A stretch of 64,000 bases of DNA, taken from the NCBI GenBank assembly GCA_013399695.1, contig VXAU01001757.1, positions 1,058,619-1,122,618 on the forward strand. Direction: 5' to 3'. Each line of letters opens with the position of its first letter. Position 1 is the stretch's first letter. The translations under genes and the position numbers were made by a program. The DNA comes from Formicarius rufipectus (lineage: Eukaryota; Chordata; Aves; Passeriformes; Formicariidae). Below, piece after piece: positions 12,196-24,188 of the stretch. The notes under the pieces were generated by a model, which saw only the letters and a program-made list of their open reading frames with translations, did no database searches and was not told the DNA's origin.

Positions 12196-12280
12196 TCTCC
12201 AAGTTCACAGAGCTGCCTGGTGGGGACTGAAACCTAATTTCTACACTCCCAATCACAACACTGCCTAAACCTTCCTTGTC
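12196..12280 (-). repeat. Ancient MIR-like SINE relic
   Basis: On the plus strand this resembles the antisense 5' half of a MIR-type SINE: 'CCAAGTTCACAGAG', then 'GGACTGAAACCTAATTTCT' in the place of the usual tRNA-related B-box region, then 'CACTGCCTAAACC'. The match is imperfect throughout, as expected for an element inherited from early amniotes. Assigned by eye. Confidence 0.45.
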
Positions 12281-13159
12281 ATTTTCAGCACTGAGTTGCC
12301 TTTCAGCAACACTCCTATGTATCAGTTTGATCCATGATTTTGACAACAACGTGTCAAAACAAGTCCTTCTGAAAAGGTCTGAGGGAATTTTTGTTTCTAC
12401 TTTTAGGATCTATTTCAATAGCACCGAACTTTCCATTTCCACGTTGTACTTTTTCATTACAGTGTAACATACACTGGTGAGCTGATAAAGTTCTGAGGAG
12501 ACATGCAAGACATTTTAATCTTGCTTAATGGTTTAATCTTCTCCATATGAAACTCTGGAAGGGTTATTTTCTGTGAAAAGTTTAAAATATTTTGACTTCC
12601 AGCCCGACAGGGAGGCTGAGTGGTGACATACCACTCTGCCAGTTTTCCTTTTTTAAGGGCACACGTTGATAGGAAAGGTACCTTGATGGGGTTTTCTGTC
12701 ACTGTCATTACTTTTCTATCACTGTTAACAGGCTAGAAATAAATATTTACCTTTTATTCTCCCAAATCTACGAATGGCATTTCATGCCTTGACCCCTTGC
12801 TGACAGAATTTTCAGCAGAAATTCCAGAACAAGAGTGTATTTAGGAAAAGGAGATCTCCTAAGGGGATGAGAGATTGAGAATGAAGGGGGTTGTTTATAC
12901 CTTGCTCCTTGCTGTGTATGACACAGAACTACAGCACCCAATTACTCCGTAATTGTGAAAGTGCTGGTCCTGCTCCTTGGGAAACCAGGAGAGGGTTGGA
13001 GGTGGTCAGGAGAGCACAGGTAATGCTTTTAGGTCGCACTTTCTTTACAGGACACCTCTGCAGAGTTTCCTCTTAGTGCAGTAAGATCTTTGACCATCAC
13101 GGGGACTCCAGAATGTTACCAACATACAATAAATAAGCCATATTTTGAGATTGTTAAGG
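12281..13159. other. Non-coding stretch, nothing recognised
   Basis: AT-leaning DNA with only short, overlapping open frames and no recognised repeat. Confidence 0.5.
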
Positions 13160-13258
13160 TTTTTTTTTTTTTTTTTTTGGTTTTTTTTGGTTTTTTTGGT
13201 TTTTTTTTGTGTGTGTGTTTTTTTTTGTTTGTGTTTTGTTTTGTTTTGTTTTGTTTTA
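13160..13258. repeat. Long T/G-rich low-complexity tract
   Basis: About 19 T, then repeated T7-8GG units, a short (GT)n, and four or more TTTTG units. Almost no A or C occurs for about 98 bases. Frames crossing it (77 codons +, 76 codons -) are homopolymer translations. Confidence 0.95.
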
Positions 13259-14287
13259 CCTCTAGGGTAAAGGCCTGGCTGGCTTCTTCAGGGACCAGCC
13301 CTGTGCCATGCTGTAAAAAATAATTGACAAATACTTCTGTGAACAACCATCACAAGCTCCCTTCATTAAGGTCTGTGGTTCAGACTCTGGAGAAGATCAG
13401 TATCAGTGTGAAACCTCTGGAAAATCTTTAAAGTCTGGGCTAAGGTTTTCAAAAGGCTGTACTTGAGTTAAAATCTTGCCCTTCCTGAGGAGGTTTGGCC
13501 TGTCCATCCATGTATTTGGATAAGCACAGTGTCAGAGATGATGCAGAGGTTACAGAACACAGGTCTGGGGAAGGTGTTGCACCTTTCCTAAGGTGCAGAG
13601 GGGGATGTGGGGACACAGGGACCTGTAAAACTGCTGCTGGCAAGAGAGGAGATGGAGCTGGTGGGGGAGATGGTTTGATCACAAGGGTTTCTGAGGGCTC
13701 AGATTGTTCAAAAAACAACCTACTTGTCTACCCTGGTATATGTAGTGAGTTCTTAGCGGTTTTTTTAAATGCATGATTTCCATTGACCTATGTGAAACTA
13801 AAGCTCTTTTGGTTTATTTACCATCTTTAGTTATAAGTGAAAGTCTCTGACATCTGATGGATACTCAGGAGTACAGAGTACTGTGAAGTGAAAATAGATT
13901 TTCTGTCCTATAAAAAAGTTGGATATTTTGATATCTGTTTTTCTCAAAAACTAAAATAATAATGGTAAAATCGTGTCTTTCAATAGAATGAAAAGTTCCT
14001 GGACATTGTGACTGAGAAATATCGTCGTGTGTTTAATTTTTCCTCAACACAGAAACTCTCCAGGTGCTGAAGTGTGTGTGGGAAGTCGAGCTGAGCCTTC
14101 CTGTTCCCAGGTGCATCTGCAAAGGCTCTGACAGGTGAGATGCAAAAATGTAGTTTATTCCACGGGATCCTTAAGTGACTACTCTGGACAAAGGCTGATT
14201 GTTGGGGGGTTGGCAGTCAGGGAAACATACTTTGCAAACCTTCAACTGGCTTCTGTGAGGAACCACAAAATCCCCACTGGCTGGGGC
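13259..14287. other. Non-coding stretch, nothing recognised
   Basis: No recognised repeat or gene. Short open frames overlap on both strands around 13450-13780, a slightly GC-richer patch. Confidence 0.5.
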
Positions 14288-14355
14288 CTTTCCTTTTTCT
14301 CTTTTCCTTTTCCTTTTCCTTTTCCTTTTCCCTTGCCTTGCCTTGCCTTCCCTTT
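14288..14355. repeat. (TTTTCC)n / (TTGCC)n pyrimidine repeat
   Basis: Five or more TTTTCC units are followed by three TTGCC units and a T-rich end. It is almost pure pyrimidine on the plus strand. The 123-codon minus-strand frame through it is a KRKRKR-type repeat translation. Confidence 0.95.
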
Positions 14356-14705
14356 TTATTTTATTTTGCAGACTATGCTCTACTACTATAAATATTGATT
14401 CACTCAAACCACTGCATTTTATGGGCCAAAGAACAGAAAAAAACTGTAGCTTAATTTGAAACTGGGAAACAAACTCCTCTAACCAAACAGGCAGAGTAGG
14501 AGTTAATGAAAGGTTGAAAACAAAGCCATTTTTCCTTAGCATTTTGTATTGTTTTGTTAATCAGTAAAAGAAATGTCATTTCTCCAGGCCCGTGGGGACT
14601 AAAGTAGAAGCCCATGAGATGATTACATTGGATATGAGCTAAAGTATCTTTCCAAGAGATAAAAAATGTCTGGCTGGCTAATAACTAGGAGACAACTACA
14701 ACAGC
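14356..14705. other. Non-coding stretch, nothing recognised
   Basis: Ordinary AT-rich sequence between two low-complexity tracts; no element recognised. Confidence 0.5.
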
Positions 14706-14759
14706 AGAAAAAAGAAAAAAAAAAGGAAAAAAGATAGAGAGAGGGGAAAAAAGAGAAGA
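14706..14759. repeat. Purine (A/G) tract
   Basis: A nearly pure A/G stretch with several A-runs, A-run lengths 6-10, and GAGA units. It is the first of three low-complexity or atypical blocks leading into the CpG-rich patch. Confidence 0.85.
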
Positions 14760-14828
14760 TGCAACGCAGTCAGAGTCACAGAGGTCTGCTGTGGGAGCGT
14801 TTTAACATGCACACAGCCTCGCCCATCA

Positions 14829-14852
14829 CAAACACACACACACACACACCCC
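14829..14852. repeat. (CA)n microsatellite
   Basis: About ten CA dinucleotides, ending in a run of C. Likely length-polymorphic. Confidence 0.95.
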
Positions 14853-15008
14853 CATCCATCTCTTCAACGTGTCTGCTGCTCTCCCTCGCTTTGTGAAGAT
14901 ACTGCCATGGAAGTGGGAGAGTTTATTTATAGACCGACCACAGGAAAACAAACGTTTCCTTCCCTGAACTCTCACCCCTCCCGATATTAATGTGTGTGAT
15001 AAATGCCT

Positions 15009-15279
15009 CGGCTAAAGGCAGGAGGTGAGCGCGGTGTGTTCGGGCGCCAGATCGCTCCGTCCGCTCCCCCCGAGCCGGGCGAGCGGCTGCTCCGTCCATG
15101 GGCGCTGCTCCTCGGACCTCGGAGCCTGAGCTGCCTTCAGCAGAGATGGCCGGAGTTGGGTGTTCCCTCTGCAGGCTGACCCTCGTCCTGCAGCCTCCTG
15201 GGGACAGCTCAGGCTCTGCTGTGACCATCGCTTTGGAGCGAGTCAAGCAGCGCTTGTCGGGTCATTTCTTCAGCTGACG
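15009..15279. promoter_or_regulatory. Compact CpG-rich patch, possible small CpG island
   Basis: About 23 CpG dinucleotides occur in roughly 270 bases, 16 of them in the first 110, while flanking DNA has almost none. GC content is also clearly raised. Such patches in vertebrates mark unmethylated promoters or some enhancers. A 59-codon ATG-initiated frame (15098-15277, plus strand) and a 107-codon minus-strand frame (14923-15246) both fit inside, so coding strand cannot be told and neither may be real. No canonical TATA box is placed convincingly. The patch is shorter than classical island criteria normally accept. Confidence 0.55.
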
Positions 15280-15300
15280 TTATAGTATTTTCATAGCGTT

Positions 15301-18300
15301 GTTTGCCAGTTTTCCCCTCTCTATTCCTCCATTCCATATCATGTTTATAGAACTGGTGAAACAATTTGCGAGTTTAATAGATCAGATTCAGAACATTTTG
15401 CAAACAAGGTATTATAGGAGTAATCCCTGTGTTTCTAAGCCAGGAAGTCAGTAAGAACTAGGGAAGAAGAGCTTTTCTATTCCTGTTTCTCATTGCAGTG
15501 CCCAGTGGGAAGGCATGAGTGGGTTTCCTGGAAGTCTGATACAGCTTAAGACTCACAGAAGTTGTTATGGGTTATTCTAAATATTGGACAATTTTATAGA
15601 GAATTGATAGTACATCATGCACTTTATATGTTTTAAATGGTGGGGGTGTTATTTAATAGAAGATTTTTAATCCACTGGCACCACAGATATATGAATAAAT
15701 ATGTGTCTTCCAAAAAAATTAGAGAGGATTGTCTTATTATACATTATGTCTCATTATATTTCTTATGACTTACATCTATCTGACACTGATAGAAAATTAA
15801 TGGACACATACAGGTCAAGGTAAAATTAACTTTTAGTCCTGCTGCAACTGATACCACTTCCCTAAGGCAAAATTTGTGTTCCACAGTGGTCCATATCTTC
15901 AACTTGGACACTGCTCTAAGTCTGTTGGGCAACTCCTTTTTCCTCCAGCCCCAGTCCCAAAGAGCCAGGTGTTCACCCTCTTTTGTGGTACATGGAGCTG
16001 GGAGTTCATTTATCCTTTTCTGCTCAGTGCTGGTCAAAAAGGGCTGTACAGAACAAACAAACCCAAGCCTCTCCCATCCTCCATTGAGCTTTGCCACTCT
16101 GAATTTGCTCACACAATGTATCTGGAATGGACTGGGGTGGGGGAGAAGTCTCTTTGGCAGAACTTCCATGTGGTGAGAGACCACAAACCCAGATTTTCTC
16201 ATATGTCTTCTGTGAGTTCCTCCTCTCTCTGTCCACACTCAGTCACAGTGTGAGTTCAGAGGAAAGCAAGTGAAGACATCCTGGACTCCCAACCTGCTGC
16301 CTCCAGCCAGCTGGTAAGGGTGGCTAAAATCACTGCAGCTGAGCTCCTGCACAGCCATCCCTTCTCCCCACCAACAGGACCATTCATCGACTTCTAATTT
16401 TATCTTATTTCTTTCAACTGACTTGGTAGTGAAGTGGAGTTTAATGAGGGAAGATCTAACTGTCTGAGACTGATGACTTTAGTCATGTTAATGCATCCTA
16501 TGCAACTTATGCATAAAACAGACCACTTCTCAAGGTCACTGTATATTTGCTTTGGTGCAGCTGCAACGGTATCAATCTTCCTTCTAAACCCAGCAGATTA
16601 GATAAAGCCAAGTAGGTATTTTGAACCTAACTTGGAAATACAAAAAGGACATGTTGTCTCCAGGTACTCAAATGATTCTTTTAAATTAGCAGATGATTTA
16701 GTGACATTAACCTTGAAAGGCCCCAAATCTATCCAGCAAATCTAAAAGGAATGAAACCGATTTCTCTGGATTGGCGAGGTATAAAATTACATCGTCAGTG
16801 TATAATGACTGAAACTCTCTTATTGATGATTAACCACATTTATTAACAGCAGGCTATAATCCCAAGATGTTATTTGTACAATGACTGAGATGTAATATAG
16901 TGCTTTCCAAAGGACCAGATCATGAAATGCACCAAAGGTCACCATGAAACCCTGCAGAAATTAGAACATCAGTCTCGGAAGAAACCTATAGTTAGTCCTG
17001 TTGGCTCTTCTGTCCAGTGCAAAACAATTGTGACAGGCTGAAGTTTCTTTATTTTTGATTTCAGCAACAGAAGTCAAGTTTAGACCCAGTCTTACTTGTC
17101 CTGGAGACTTCAGCACTGCTAATTCTGATGTAAACTCCTGGGCTGAGAAGAACAGCTTTGTGAGCCTTGGCTTCAGATCCTTAAGGTGGCAGAGGAGAGG
17201 AGCTCCAAAGCTTCTGGCAACACCTCCTCATTCAGGTGAAGTTTATTTGGTTGCACATTTTACTGAGGATGCTTTGCAGAGCTCAGTAGAAATGGACTAG
17301 TCAAAACAGCCACTTTTAGATCTGTATTTTGCCTCCTTCCTGCTCCCAAAGTGCATCATGTTAAAACCTGAGCAACTAAGTTTCCTTGGAAGTAGAAGTT
17401 ATCTTAAGGTCCACTAAGTAAGTAGTCTCCCCAAATTTACTTTGTGCTGGAAAACAGACATAAGTAATGGTAAATAGCAGAAGTTCCACTGGCTTAAGAT
17501 ATATTAAAAGCAATAAAAGTAATTTCTAATACAAATTAACTTCTTGCAAAAATGAATTAGGTTGTTCCTGGAACATAACGTGGGAAAGCCCAGCTGCCAG
17601 AGCTGTTAATTATATTATGTCTTAAACAATATGCACTGTTTGTAGTTGTGAAAGGGGAAGTGCTTCTGCTCCAAGTGGAGTTTCATGATGGATTCATTTT
17701 CAGGGAGAACAGTTCCCATTCCTCCTGTCAAGACCAGCTAAGCCTGAACTGAACACCAAGAATGCCCACAAGTATCTCCATGGACTAGCAATAGCAGTCC
17801 AGCCTCTTGATAAAGTTTTGATGCAGGCAACTTTGTTTTCACCCACTTAAATTCTCTTTCCATTTCAAATTAAACTCAGGACTCCTCAGTAATCCCCATG
17901 TTCACCCTTGCAAAGCATTGCTGTACTTTGGTCAATAACTGACATGTTCCATCTCAAGGGTAGTGGTATTTTGGTGTTATGGTGTCCGTCCTTATGTATG
18001 TTGTCCATAAATCATTCTTGCAGCTTTTAGAACTGAAAATTATCTCTGAATGTAAAGACCAAATTCCCAGGAAAATACATGGATGCCCAGCTCACCCACC
18101 TAGAGGACATACACAATACTCAAAACTAAATCTCACTTTCCACTCTCTGTCCCTCTCCACTTGCATGAAATTACTGAGGCAGAGAGGAGGCAATTTGTCC
18201 TGAATTTTGAATAACATTCCATTTCCAAATGCTGGGGTTAGCGGTGGCAGCTAAAAGCTCTGCTTTGGTTTTCTGAGCTGAGGAGGAAATGCAGTTCAAC

Positions 18301-19082
18301 CTACAAAATGTTAAAAAAATACTGAAAAAAAAAATAAATTAAATAAACCTAGTACTGAACTATTCTCTTGGAAATCATTTGAAAAGGGCAGAGTATTGGA
18401 ATTTGAGACAACAGGAAGAAAAATGATCTTAGTTTGGAAAGTCTGCTTGCATTCTAATGAGAGAGGTTATTCTTGGGAAAATAGGCACCTTTACTGCACT
18501 CCTGCAGCAGAAAGGGGGAATGTCAGGGACAGATATCAAACTCCTTATGACTTCATGTTGGACAGGCAAAAATGATAACCATTGACAGTAGTTAATGAGG
18601 ACCTCTGAAAGGAGCCAGGTCCATAAAAGGAGCCTATTAGGGCTGAAAGTGGTTTTCCTCTTTCAAAAATATTGTGGAGAGCTTGAAAGGCTTTCCTCTC
18701 TTGAATTAAGACAAGAAGCTGACATCTTTGAAACCTTTGCAAACCTATAATCTGAAGAAAGATTTCACATTGAAAAATTGAAGAGTGTTTTCCTCTGGTA
18801 TTTGAACAGCTCCCTCCCCTCCATAATTAAGAGCTAAAAGGTAGCATAGCTCTTTGTTTATTTTAAAATAATGACATTAATAATTCTGCACTAATTTAAA
18901 AATGGAAAATCATCTCAAACTGGAAAACTGGCATTTTTCAGAGAAAATGTCAGAACAAAATGTTTTGACAACTCTCAAACTTAAAAAATATGGAGTTGAG
19001 GAACAAGTCAAAACCATTCACCAGCTTGTAAAGTTTTGCCATCCTCAGGAATAATGGTTTGGGGAAAGAAGAGCATCCTATT
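15301..19082. other. Non-coding stretch, nothing recognised
   Basis: AT-rich, CpG-poor sequence without recognised repeats over about 3.8 kb, which is unusually clean of CR1. The 164- and 125-codon frames near 15744-16253 lie on opposite strands over the same bases and resemble nothing known. The stretch 16480-16870 is rich in TAAT, ATGCAT and TTATGCATAA-type sites, as in developmental enhancers, but conservation cannot be seen here. Confidence 0.5.
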
Positions 19083-19418
19083 CTAGAGCTGGCTGTCATT
19101 TCTGTGTTGTACAGGTGTACCCAGACTTTCTAGTGTAGCTGCTGATCTGAGGACCTCCTTCCACTCATAGAAAGCATCTGTAAGAGTATCTTCATCCACA
19201 CCTTCCTTGTGACTGCCTGTACTCAGCTCCAGATGAACCAGGTTGAAAAATGTTTCCAGAAAAGAATTCCCTGCTGCCACAACTGAGAAGTTTTTACCTT
19301 CATTTTCCAAATTAGGTCTGATGTTCTGTCGCCTTGGGTAACAGCTACCTGTGCCCCTCACAGCTCGGAGCTGCTGCTCCTCCCCATAGACCTTCTGAAA
19401 GCTCGAATTTTCATTCTC
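19083..19418 (-). other. Protein-like open frame, product not recognised
   Basis: The minus strand stays open for about 110 codons with mixed, non-repetitive amino-acid use (charged, aromatic and aliphatic residues interleaved, containing FLETFFNLVHLELS and DAFYEWKEVL segments). It has no ATG start in frame near its 5' end; the frame simply opens after a stop just beyond 19416. The upstream minus-strand sequence is only weakly polypyrimidine before an AG, so it could be an exon, a decayed retrocopy or chance. I do not recognise the family and assign no function. Confidence 0.15.
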
Positions 19419-22400
19419 TCAGGAGCTCACCAGGAGAGATGCAAAGACTGGAGATGGGAGAATTTCCTCTTGCTTGGATCAATGATCTCCAGTTAAGCCA
19501 GGTTTTGGCCACAAGGCTGAGAAGATCAGCAATCTTGCTGAACGCTTGGATTTTGGCTTGCTTTGATCTTCCTGCACCACCCCAGCTCTTCCTTGCCCCT
19601 TTTCCCCACCCTGCCCGTTCTCCCGGGAACCTCTCTTGTACCAAGTTGCACTGTCTCCCTGTAGATGAGTCGGAGGAGCAGATAAGGAGGGTCGGAAGAC
19701 AGAGTGAGGCTGCAAATGAGCTCCCATTAGCTCTTGCTGTGTATCTGGTGGAGGGGCTGGTAAACAGTTCGCACTTATCTCTCTGCTCAGCATTTAGCTG
19801 ATTTCCATAATGAGCTCCATTGAACTGAGAGGCCTCGAGGTGTCCCAAGGCTGTTGAGACGCAATGTGTTCTCTAAATCTGATTTATGTAAAGGTGAAGG
19901 CAATTGTGTTAACAAAGGAGAGGAACACGATCAACATGCAGCCTGCAACTGCTGGGAAGGGCGCGGTGTCTGCGCCTGGTGCGGGATCTGACAGCAGCCA
20001 GGGAGGCACGGAGAGGCAGCCTCGGGAAACACAGCCAGGAGGAAGATGTATGGGGTTTATTTATTGTTATCTTTATGTTTGCTTTCCCCCCTCTCTCCAT
20101 CTTCAAAAGAGAGAAAAGCTGCAGCTCTGAGGTTTGCAGAAAGCATGCTGGAGGGAGCAGAGGTGAGTCTGCCCACCGACTGCAGAGTCCTGCTGAGCCC
20201 CAGTGCTGGTGCTCAGGTCCACCCTCAGCCCTATCTCAGCCTGGCAGGTTCCTCTGCAGAAGCCTCACTTTGGGCCTGAGCACAATCTCAATTCCTCCTG
20301 CTCACTCAGGCACAAAACCCTGCAAACTCCAGCAGTGCCCTTTGTGTTTTGGAGTGTATCTGTCATAACCATGAACAAAGAAAGGAAAATTCATACAGGT
20401 TTTCACAAAATCACTTATTTCTTTGCATCATCTCTGAGGAGCCTCTATTTCCATCCAGTGTCTCTGGGCTCCATGTTTACAAACAGAGGAGCTTTCCAAG
20501 GTCATGTCCATCAGCAATCACCTGCAGGCAGCTCTGAGGCAAGTGGACCTTGGCAGCTTTTGGCCACAATTTACAGGCAACTATTAAAACTGTAAAACAA
20601 TTTCACGAGGGAGAAAGTGGAAATCTGGTCATGTGACTGAATAGAAATTAAGACTCTTGGAAAAGAAAAGAATCTCAGGAAAGAGATGCTATCACTGGGA
20701 ATAATTCTGCTTGGGTTGTAATGGGAACTGCATGACTCAGTGGAGCTTTTGCATGGCTGGATGCTTCAAGCAAGGATAATCATAAAGAGAGATGAGTAGA
20801 ACACGAAGGGAAAAGGATAGAATACATATTTTTCTCATGGTAAATTAAGAGAAGATTGTAGGAGTGGAAACTCAGACAAGGCAAATGCAATGGAATATCA
20901 GCACAACAGAACTAGCCATCTGTGTCTGCTTTAATCCCTGCTCACAGGGTGGGGATGACAATGTGAGCATGGCTGTCTCTCAAGGAGAAGAGAGGTGCTT
21001 TTCTGCCAGTTTGCATTTAATTGTGTATTTTGCAATTTCTTACACCAGCTATTCTGCTAACCTTGGTTTCATATGCAACAAACACTAATCATTTAAACAA
21101 CATGTCTGTCCCAAACCCTTATTACCATTCCCAGAGCCACTCGCAGGCTTTGTGAAACCCATTATTATAATTATAATCAAGAATCACAGGACACTGTGAT
21201 TTGTGCCAAAAATACATATGCACTGAATTGTCTGTACAGGCCACAGATAGAAAGAGTGAGAGAAAGGAGGGGGAGAGAGAGATGCAGCTTCGGTGCTGCT
21301 TAATTCAGGCACAGTGGCACCCACTCTATTTAATTTTTCCTCTTTCCTTTTCCAATGTAACTTGCAGCTGCTGAAATCCAGGCTAATATTTGCTTTGTCC
21401 TCTGTGATCTTCTTTAGCCTCAAAGGAGGGTTTATTCCCTTCCTCCCCAGCTCCAGTAGCCCTCAGGGTCTGTTGGCAAGGTGCAGCTCTCAGCACCTCC
21501 AATCCCAGCAGAGGTAAGGAAAACCCCCTCTGGAAACTACTGCAATGGTACTTAGCAGATGCAAACTGCAGGTAAACAGTAGAAAATGCAAATGCAACGT
21601 GGATCTTAGTTTTATTAGGCTTTTGCACACAGTTGCTCACTCTTGAAACACTTTGCAATCAAAAGACCGTGGAGTGGACTATTTTGAGACCTGATTCTTC
21701 ATGCTAAGAGGTGATGCTGATTAGGTTGTACCAGCACAAGGCACTGATCTCAATAGTCTTTCAGAGGGTGTTCTCAGGGAAGCATGGGGCCTCATTCTGT
21801 TCTCGTATCAGCAGACTTAAGGAGTAACATCAGGGAGGTGAAGCAGCTGCCTGGACATCGTGACAGATACAGTGTCCTTGGGTCAGTGCTTGGAACAAAC
21901 AGCTCTTCAGTGCTGCTTTTATAAATGGAAGTCTGCTTAAGTATGTGTATGTCTACATGAATGCATGCAGACATTGGAATATATCCATATAAACATCAGA
22001 AAGTGTGTAAAGAAGATGGTGAAATAGACAACCCAACACTTTCCTGCATGTCAGAGAGAGCAAAGTGTGCCAGGTATGGTTCTTGTTTATAATGCCTCCC
22101 CTCTCCCTGTCTCAGAGGCACCTCAGTGCAAACCTCTTTTCTAGACCAGCAAACCTCATGCCCAATATATTGTTTCCAGCCCAGTAACTGAGAGCAGGAA
22201 AGATGAGGTTGCTGCTGGAGCCAGGGAAGGAGGTACCAGGGGCTTTTCCATTCCTGCTGTCCTCTGATTTGCTCACAGAACACACGAGGACTCCAGCTCT
22301 TTCCATTAAATAAATGGCATCTGTTTTCCAGCACCAACACACCAGGCAGTGTGTGCAGGTATTTGTTTCCTTAAGATGATTACTCTAGATAGCTCAGCTC

Positions 22401-24131
22401 AGAAACCTGTTTACACCCAAGGGTGGCTCAAAAGACACTGCAGAGGACAAAAAGTAGGACAAAGCAGTCTGAGATCCCAGGGAAGAGTAAATCTTGTCAG
22501 AGTTTTACATTTCTTCAGGTCCTCAAAACACCACAGAAATCCATTGGCTGGGTGCCCCTCTCAGCACACACAGGCAGAGCTTGAAGGAGTCAGGCTGAGT
22601 TACACCAGCTGAGGATTTGGCCCTTTATGTTTAAGGGTCACTGCCAACTTAACTCACACACAAAAATATCTCCCAGGCTGAAGCTGAGCCAAGATGACCA
22701 TAGAGGTCATGAATCTTTTAGAATTATTAACTCCTATTAGTATAATAATCCTTTTTATGACACCATAAAATTACATGATGCCTTTCAGGATGTAGATAAA
22801 CTACATTCCCACTGCTGAGGGGCCACCTCTCTCACAAAATGCACTGGGTTGCCCATCTGCAAACCTCTGCCCTTTGTCCTCACTGCCCTGGAACCCCACC
22901 CATTGATCAAATCCTCTGTGAGAGGAGTCCTGTCCCCTCATATCCTTGAATCTCTTCTGCACACTTCAACCAGAAAGACCTCCAGGGACGTGGAAAAAAA
23001 ATCATATATTCTTCTCAGGTTTTAATAGTCTAAATGTGGGAAAAATTTGCATTTCCTTTGTTGCACCTTTGGGCTATAGCTGTTGCTTCTCTGCTCTACA
23101 GGGATATGTGGGGTGCAGTGGGAGGATGGAAGTGGGCTTGTTCTGGAAAACTAGGGCAGATGAAGTTTTTGCACTCAGTTTTCCCAGGAGGTGATGAGAT
23201 AATCTGAGGGATGCTGCAGGAAATTAGAATTGGAATCATACTAACATTACAAAAATGGTAAGATTTTCTGAGCTCCCAAGTGCCAGTGACCACAGGGAGG
23301 ACTGGAGTGGAATAGAAGATCTCCTGAGGAGGACAAATAATGTTGCAGCAGAGAATCATATTGCTGGACAAACACAAAAAGCAGCTCCCAGGCTCTTTCC
23401 CACATACCAAGCTCTGGATGCCACTAGAAATAACACCCTGGCACTTTTATCCCTACTAATAGAAGGTGATGATAGATGGCACAGAACAGTGTTTTATTAA
23501 AAATGACTAATCAGTCCATTTGAAGATCAAAAATTAACCTGCAAAAAAAAGCATTGAAGTTTTCAGAGACCAAGCCAGTCTATTTTTGCTGCTCATGTAA
23601 ACTGTGTGAATAGAGGGAATCTCCCGCAGTGCAATCCTGCTGAGTCAGCGACTCCAGGTCAGCCGATGTGTTACAGTCTGGTGAGAAATCCAGGCTAAAA
23701 CTGGCTGGTTCTTTGGGTTGTTCTTGGAAGTATTTTAATCCACACTAATTGCTTGAATGTTCATTGACTTCTGGGAGAGGAATTCCTGTTTATGAAGACT
23801 TTATTATTTTATTTTTTTGTTAGATTTTTTTGACTGCAAGCCAAAAATTAGGATTTGTGATGCAGAGAAGGAATGAACAAAAATTTTGGATTTGCCTTGA
23901 AATCTTTGTTTAGGAATTCACAGGTTTAAAAATGCTACTTATACCCCTCCAGTCTTTATTTCTCTCCCTGAAAACACTGTTTGCTTCTGAAAATGATTAA
24001 AAGGTACACAGCTTTGATTTGTTTCTTATCCTCTTTCCACCTACTTCCCCTGATACAAATGGGTTTGAGCAATATTACTCTAGACAGCAGATGTTACTTG
24101 TTTCTGCTGAAATAAAATAATCCAATGCTTT
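19419..24131. other. Non-coding stretch, nothing recognised
   Basis: About 4.7 kb without recognised repeats. Open frames up to 155 codons near 19334-19848 overlap in several frames and on both strands, in a moderately GC-rich patch. Nothing else distinguishes it. Confidence 0.5.
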
Positions 24132-24188
24132 AAAAACAAAAACAAAACAAAACAAAACAAAACAAAACAAAACACACACACAAAAAAA
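24132..24188. repeat. (AAAAC)n / (CA)n simple repeat
   Basis: Seven or so AAAAC units run into a short CACACA stretch and an A7. The minus-strand frame over it translates as repeated F/V/C residues and is not a gene. Confidence 0.95.

Noticed and set aside
18508..18528. Polypurine-tract-like string followed by TGTC, like the edge of an LTR
   Set aside because: No LTR body, terminal CA or internal retroviral sequence was found on either side.
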